Part shown: piece by piece, positions 61,711-64,000 of the stretch
Position numbering within the stretch: position 1 is the stretch's first letter
How the letters are laid out: every line of letters starts with the position of its first letter
Source of the DNA: an uncultured Clostridia bacterium
GTDB lineage: Bacteria > Bacillota > Clostridia > Lachnospirales > Anaerotignaceae
Length of the DNA: 64,000 nucleotides
Reading direction: 5' to 3'
Assembly: GCA_910587735.1 (NCBI GenBank)
Contig: CAJUNT010000004.1
Location: forward strand, 1 to 64,000
Program-made: the position numbers and the translations under genes
The notes under the pieces: model-generated
What the model was told of the DNA's origin: nothing
Seen by the model: the letters and a program-made list of their open reading frames with translations, nothing else
The model's database searches: none

Positions 61711-63912
61711 CTATTGTAATTGGTTTGTTTCTGCTGTACTTTCTTCAGGTGTTAAATAAAATATGACATCGACAGCAGATTTATCCACAACAATCGTTTC
61801 TTTATGAGGCTGATATCCCTCTAATATGACATCTACGGTATAAACGCCATAACGAACTTTTTGGTCAAAAGGTGTTACACCAACTTCTTTGTTATCCCAC
61901 ATAATCAACGCACCTTCTGGCACACTATGGAATGATATAATACCCTCTTGAATGTCTTCTTCCATATTAACATCTATTGTAATAGAAGGCTCTACCACTG
62001 TAATTTTTTGATTCCACTTTTTATAACCATTTTTTGATACAACAATATCATATTCTCCTAAGGGTAATACAATCGGCTTTGTACCATCTGCTTCTGCACC
62101 ATTGATATATAATTTAAAATCATATACATTAGCATGAATAATTACAACACCAGTTTTGGATTGTGCTTTTGATAAATCATATTCAAAATCCTCATTTGGT
62201 ACAACAAATATAGTATCTGAAAAAGATTCTATATTATCGCCTGAAACAGAGATAGTATGAACACCCTCTGTAATGGCTAATACTGTAAAATCATTTAAAG
62301 CAATCATTTGGTTATCATCAATAGTTAAAATACCATTCACAATATCCTCCTTATGTGTTATTGTCATATTTCCATGTGATTCTATTACTTTAATAGACCA
62401 TACTCTATCGCCTCGTCCCTGCATTGTAACAATATCACAGGGGTCAATATTTTCAGGAGCAATTTCTCCATCTTTATATAAAAATAAATTATCATCTCCA
62501 TAATGATATGTTTTTGTTTCTGTTCCGTTAATAAATGTGATAGATACTGTTTGCTGTTCTGTATCAACAGTCAGACCACTTACTTCTTTTGCCATCCATG
62601 TGCTTGCAGAATATTGTATCTGTTTTGCTGTTTGTCCATCTTCGTTCATTATTACAGAAACTAAATCGCCTCTCTGTATTTTAGTGACAGAAGACTGTTG
62701 TCCAGAACGATTGATAAATTTTGTATCACTGTTTGTTTTAATAATATATTCTTCGTTTGTATTAATATCATGTACAGATAATTCTCTGTTAGTAGCAACT
62801 GTGCGAACCATAACAACTCTTCTGTCCATTATAACAGAGGATTGTTCTGCTTGCAGTTGTTTTTGTGCTTCTCTGATTTCTTTTTGATGCATACCCATAA
62901 TAATATAGCCTACCAAAAAAACAACAATTCCTATCATAACAGAACAAAGCAATATTATTTTTAAGCGTTTTTTTTCAGCTTGATACAAAGCAAGTGATGT
63001 TTCTTCATCATAATAAATATCATCTTCTTCATTTAAAAGTTCCTCATCATCAAAATTTTCTTCTTCCTCAAAGTTTTCAGATTCAAATGTATCTAAATAA
63101 GCATTTTTATCTCCTAAATCATCTGTATAATCTTTGGTTTCTACTTTTTGGAGTATTTCTGAAAAAGGACTTTTTTTAGTTTGTTCATGTATAGTATCTA
63201 AACGCTGTGTTTCTTCTAATGAATATGACTGTATTGGAATAATCATTTTTGTTTGTTCCAATTCGGTATTGGTATCTGTACTGTGTTCAGATTCCGCATT
63301 TTCAGTATTGATATCTGTACTATATTCTGGTTCAGTATTTTCAGTGTTGATATCTGCACTGTGTTCAGATTCCGCATTTTCAGTATTGATATCTGTACTA
63401 TATTCTGGTTCAGTATTTTCAGTGTTGATATCTGCACTGTGTTCAGATTCCGCATTTTCAGTATTAACATCTGTAATATATTCTGATTCCGTGTTTACAG
63501 TACTGACATCTGTTGTTTGTTCTACAACATTAGAGACATTGTCATTTTGATGATTCATATTTGACATAGCAGCATCAATTGCATCAATATCTATTTGTAT
63601 TGTTTTATCCAATTCTATAATATTGCTTTCATAATCTTCCTCTTTGTTTGTAGAAAGCACAATACTGCTAATTTCTAATGTTTTTTCTATGTCTTCATTA
63701 TTTTGCTGTATGTTTTGACCTTCAGAAAAAATAATAGTATCCATTTTTTCTGTATTTTGTGTTATATCTGTTTTTGATGATTGTTTATTTTCCAATTCAG
63801 CTTTTGTATCCACGTTATCAAAATTTTCCCAAAACATAGATGAAATGGTATTTTGATTTTGCCCTGTATTTGTACCATTTTCTGTGTGATTTTGATTTTG
63901 CTTGTTTTCCAA
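61711..63912 (-). CDS. PEGA-domain membrane protein with tandem acidic repeats
   Basis: 733 residues from TTG behind GGGAGG. Residues 1-310 are acidic, Asn/Thr/Glu-rich, likely disordered and cytoplasmic, with a 13-residue unit repeated (NTENAESEHSADI alternating with NTENTEPEYSTDI). A membrane helix lies near 320-342 (IILLCSVMIGIVVFLVGYII). The extracytoplasmic part ends in two or more PEGA domains (FKLYINGAEADGTKPIVLP, HSVPEGALIMWDNKEVGVTP). The role is unknown; PEGA domains often sit on surface proteins. It is the gene upstream of pgcA by 29 bp, so co-transcription is likely. Confidence 0.8.
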   Translation of the reverse strand: MENKQNQNHTENGTNTGQNQNTISSMFWENFDNVDTKAELENKQSSKTDITQNTEKMDTIIFSEGQNIQQNNEDIEKTLEISSIVLSTNKEEDYESNIIELDKTIQIDIDAIDAAMSNMNHQNDNVSNVVEQTTDVSTVNTESEYITDVNTENAESEHSADINTENTEPEYSTDINTENAESEHSADINTENTEPEYSTDINTENAESEHSTDTNTELEQTKMIIPIQSYSLEETQRLDTIHEQTKKSPFSEILQKVETKDYTDDLGDKNAYLDTFESENFEEEENFDDEELLNEEDDIYYDEETSLALYQAEKKRLKIILLCSVMIGIVVFLVGYIIMGMHQKEIREAQKQLQAEQSSVIMDRRVVMVRTVATNRELSVHDINTNEEYIIKTNSDTKFINRSGQQSSVTKIQRGDLVSVIMNEDGQTAKQIQYSASTWMAKEVSGLTVDTEQQTVSITFINGTETKTYHYGDDNLFLYKDGEIAPENIDPCDIVTMQGRGDRVWSIKVIESHGNMTITHKEDIVNGILTIDDNQMIALNDFTVLAITEGVHTISVSGDNIESFSDTIFVVPNEDFEYDLSKAQSKTGVVIIHANVYDFKLYINGAEADGTKPIVLPLGEYDIVVSKNGYKKWNQKITVVEPSITIDVNMEEDIQEGIISFHSVPEGALIMWDNKEVGVTPFDQKVRYGVYTVDVILEGYQPHKETIVVDKSAVDVIFYLTPEESTAETNQLQ
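63280..63465. repeat. 78-bp tandem repeats in the PEGA gene
   Basis: Two full 78-bp copies, each made of two related 39-bp halves, plus a partial third copy. They are in frame and nearly identical between 63280 and 63465, so the array could vary in length by slippage. Confidence 0.8.
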
Positions 63913-64000
63913 GTTTCATGACCTCCCACTGATTGGGAATTTGCTTGCCCCCTTAATTATACAACGGTGTCATTGTACCAATTTTATTTTAGCTGTTTCA

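Noticed and set aside
63134..63550. 138-codon plus-strand ORF opposite the PEGA gene
   Set aside because: It is the mirror of the tandem repeats (periodic Ser/Val/Phe), has no ribosome site and lies wholly antisense to a credible gene.

Overview
The window is low-GC DNA with clostridial gene content and order, most like a Lachnospirales-type Firmicute. Supporting signs are the blocks darA-holB-ricT-trmN6-rsmI and dnaG-rpoD-trmK-nif3, frequent TTG/GTG starts behind strong AGGAGG ribosome sites, an RNase HII-YraN fusion, a TPP riboswitch and a bacterial RNase P RNA. No species is claimed.

Region 1 (about 563-14131) is an integrated mobile island of 13.6 kb. It is bounded by a 43-bp perfect direct repeat (563-605 and 14089-14131) matching the 3' part of an initiator tRNA. 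The left copy is attached to a tRNA 5' half carrying three A.C mismatches, so that tRNA looks decayed. The island carries a tyrosine integrase with an unusual C-terminal tail, a Rep-like gene behind four 8-bp iterons, and an operon of a 35-aa peptide, an amidoligase and a class II glutamine amidotransferase. It also carries a serine resolvase, an XRE-controlled operon (54-aa basic peptide, SHOCT protein, glycine-zipper YeeR-like membrane protein), a stand-alone reverse transcriptase and an Rpn-type PD-(D/E)XK nuclease. No conjugation or capsid genes are visible, and the cargo looks like defence or conflict modules. The most promising unit is the reverse transcriptase with its own strong promoter and about 285 nt of hairpin-rich, possibly pseudoknotted leader RNA (12613-12932), an architecture like RT/ncRNA antiphage (DRT) systems.

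Region 2 (14.2-31.6 kb) is mostly core genome: tex, an MBL hydrolase, the darA to rsmI cluster, a ProX-like deacylase, an Orn/Lys/Arg decarboxylase, mtnN, a GNAT, a class I amidotransferase, mscS, DUF951, pgeF, rnhB-yraN, and a MATE pump translationally linked to an AraC-GNAT fusion.

Region 3 (32-43.6 kb) holds sbcDC, dnaG, rpoD, a probable 250-nt structured RNA (39018-39270), trmK, nif3-like, a uridine-kinase-like gene and rnpB. Two inverted copies of a hairpin-rich intergenic repeat lie at 29148-29373 and 43083-43193.

Region 4 (43.7-64 kb) holds a chemoreceptor, a secreted serpin, an AI-2E-family permease, a split ThrE exporter, and a TPP-riboswitch operon for thiamine-pyrimidine salvage (tenA plus ABC transporter). 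It continues with a HAD phosphatase, an IS200 insertion, pgi, a LysM-G5 protein, a GntR regulator, ispE, a phosphohexomutase and a PEGA protein with internal 78-bp tandem repeats.

All assignments come from reading the sequence. No database search or folding program was run.
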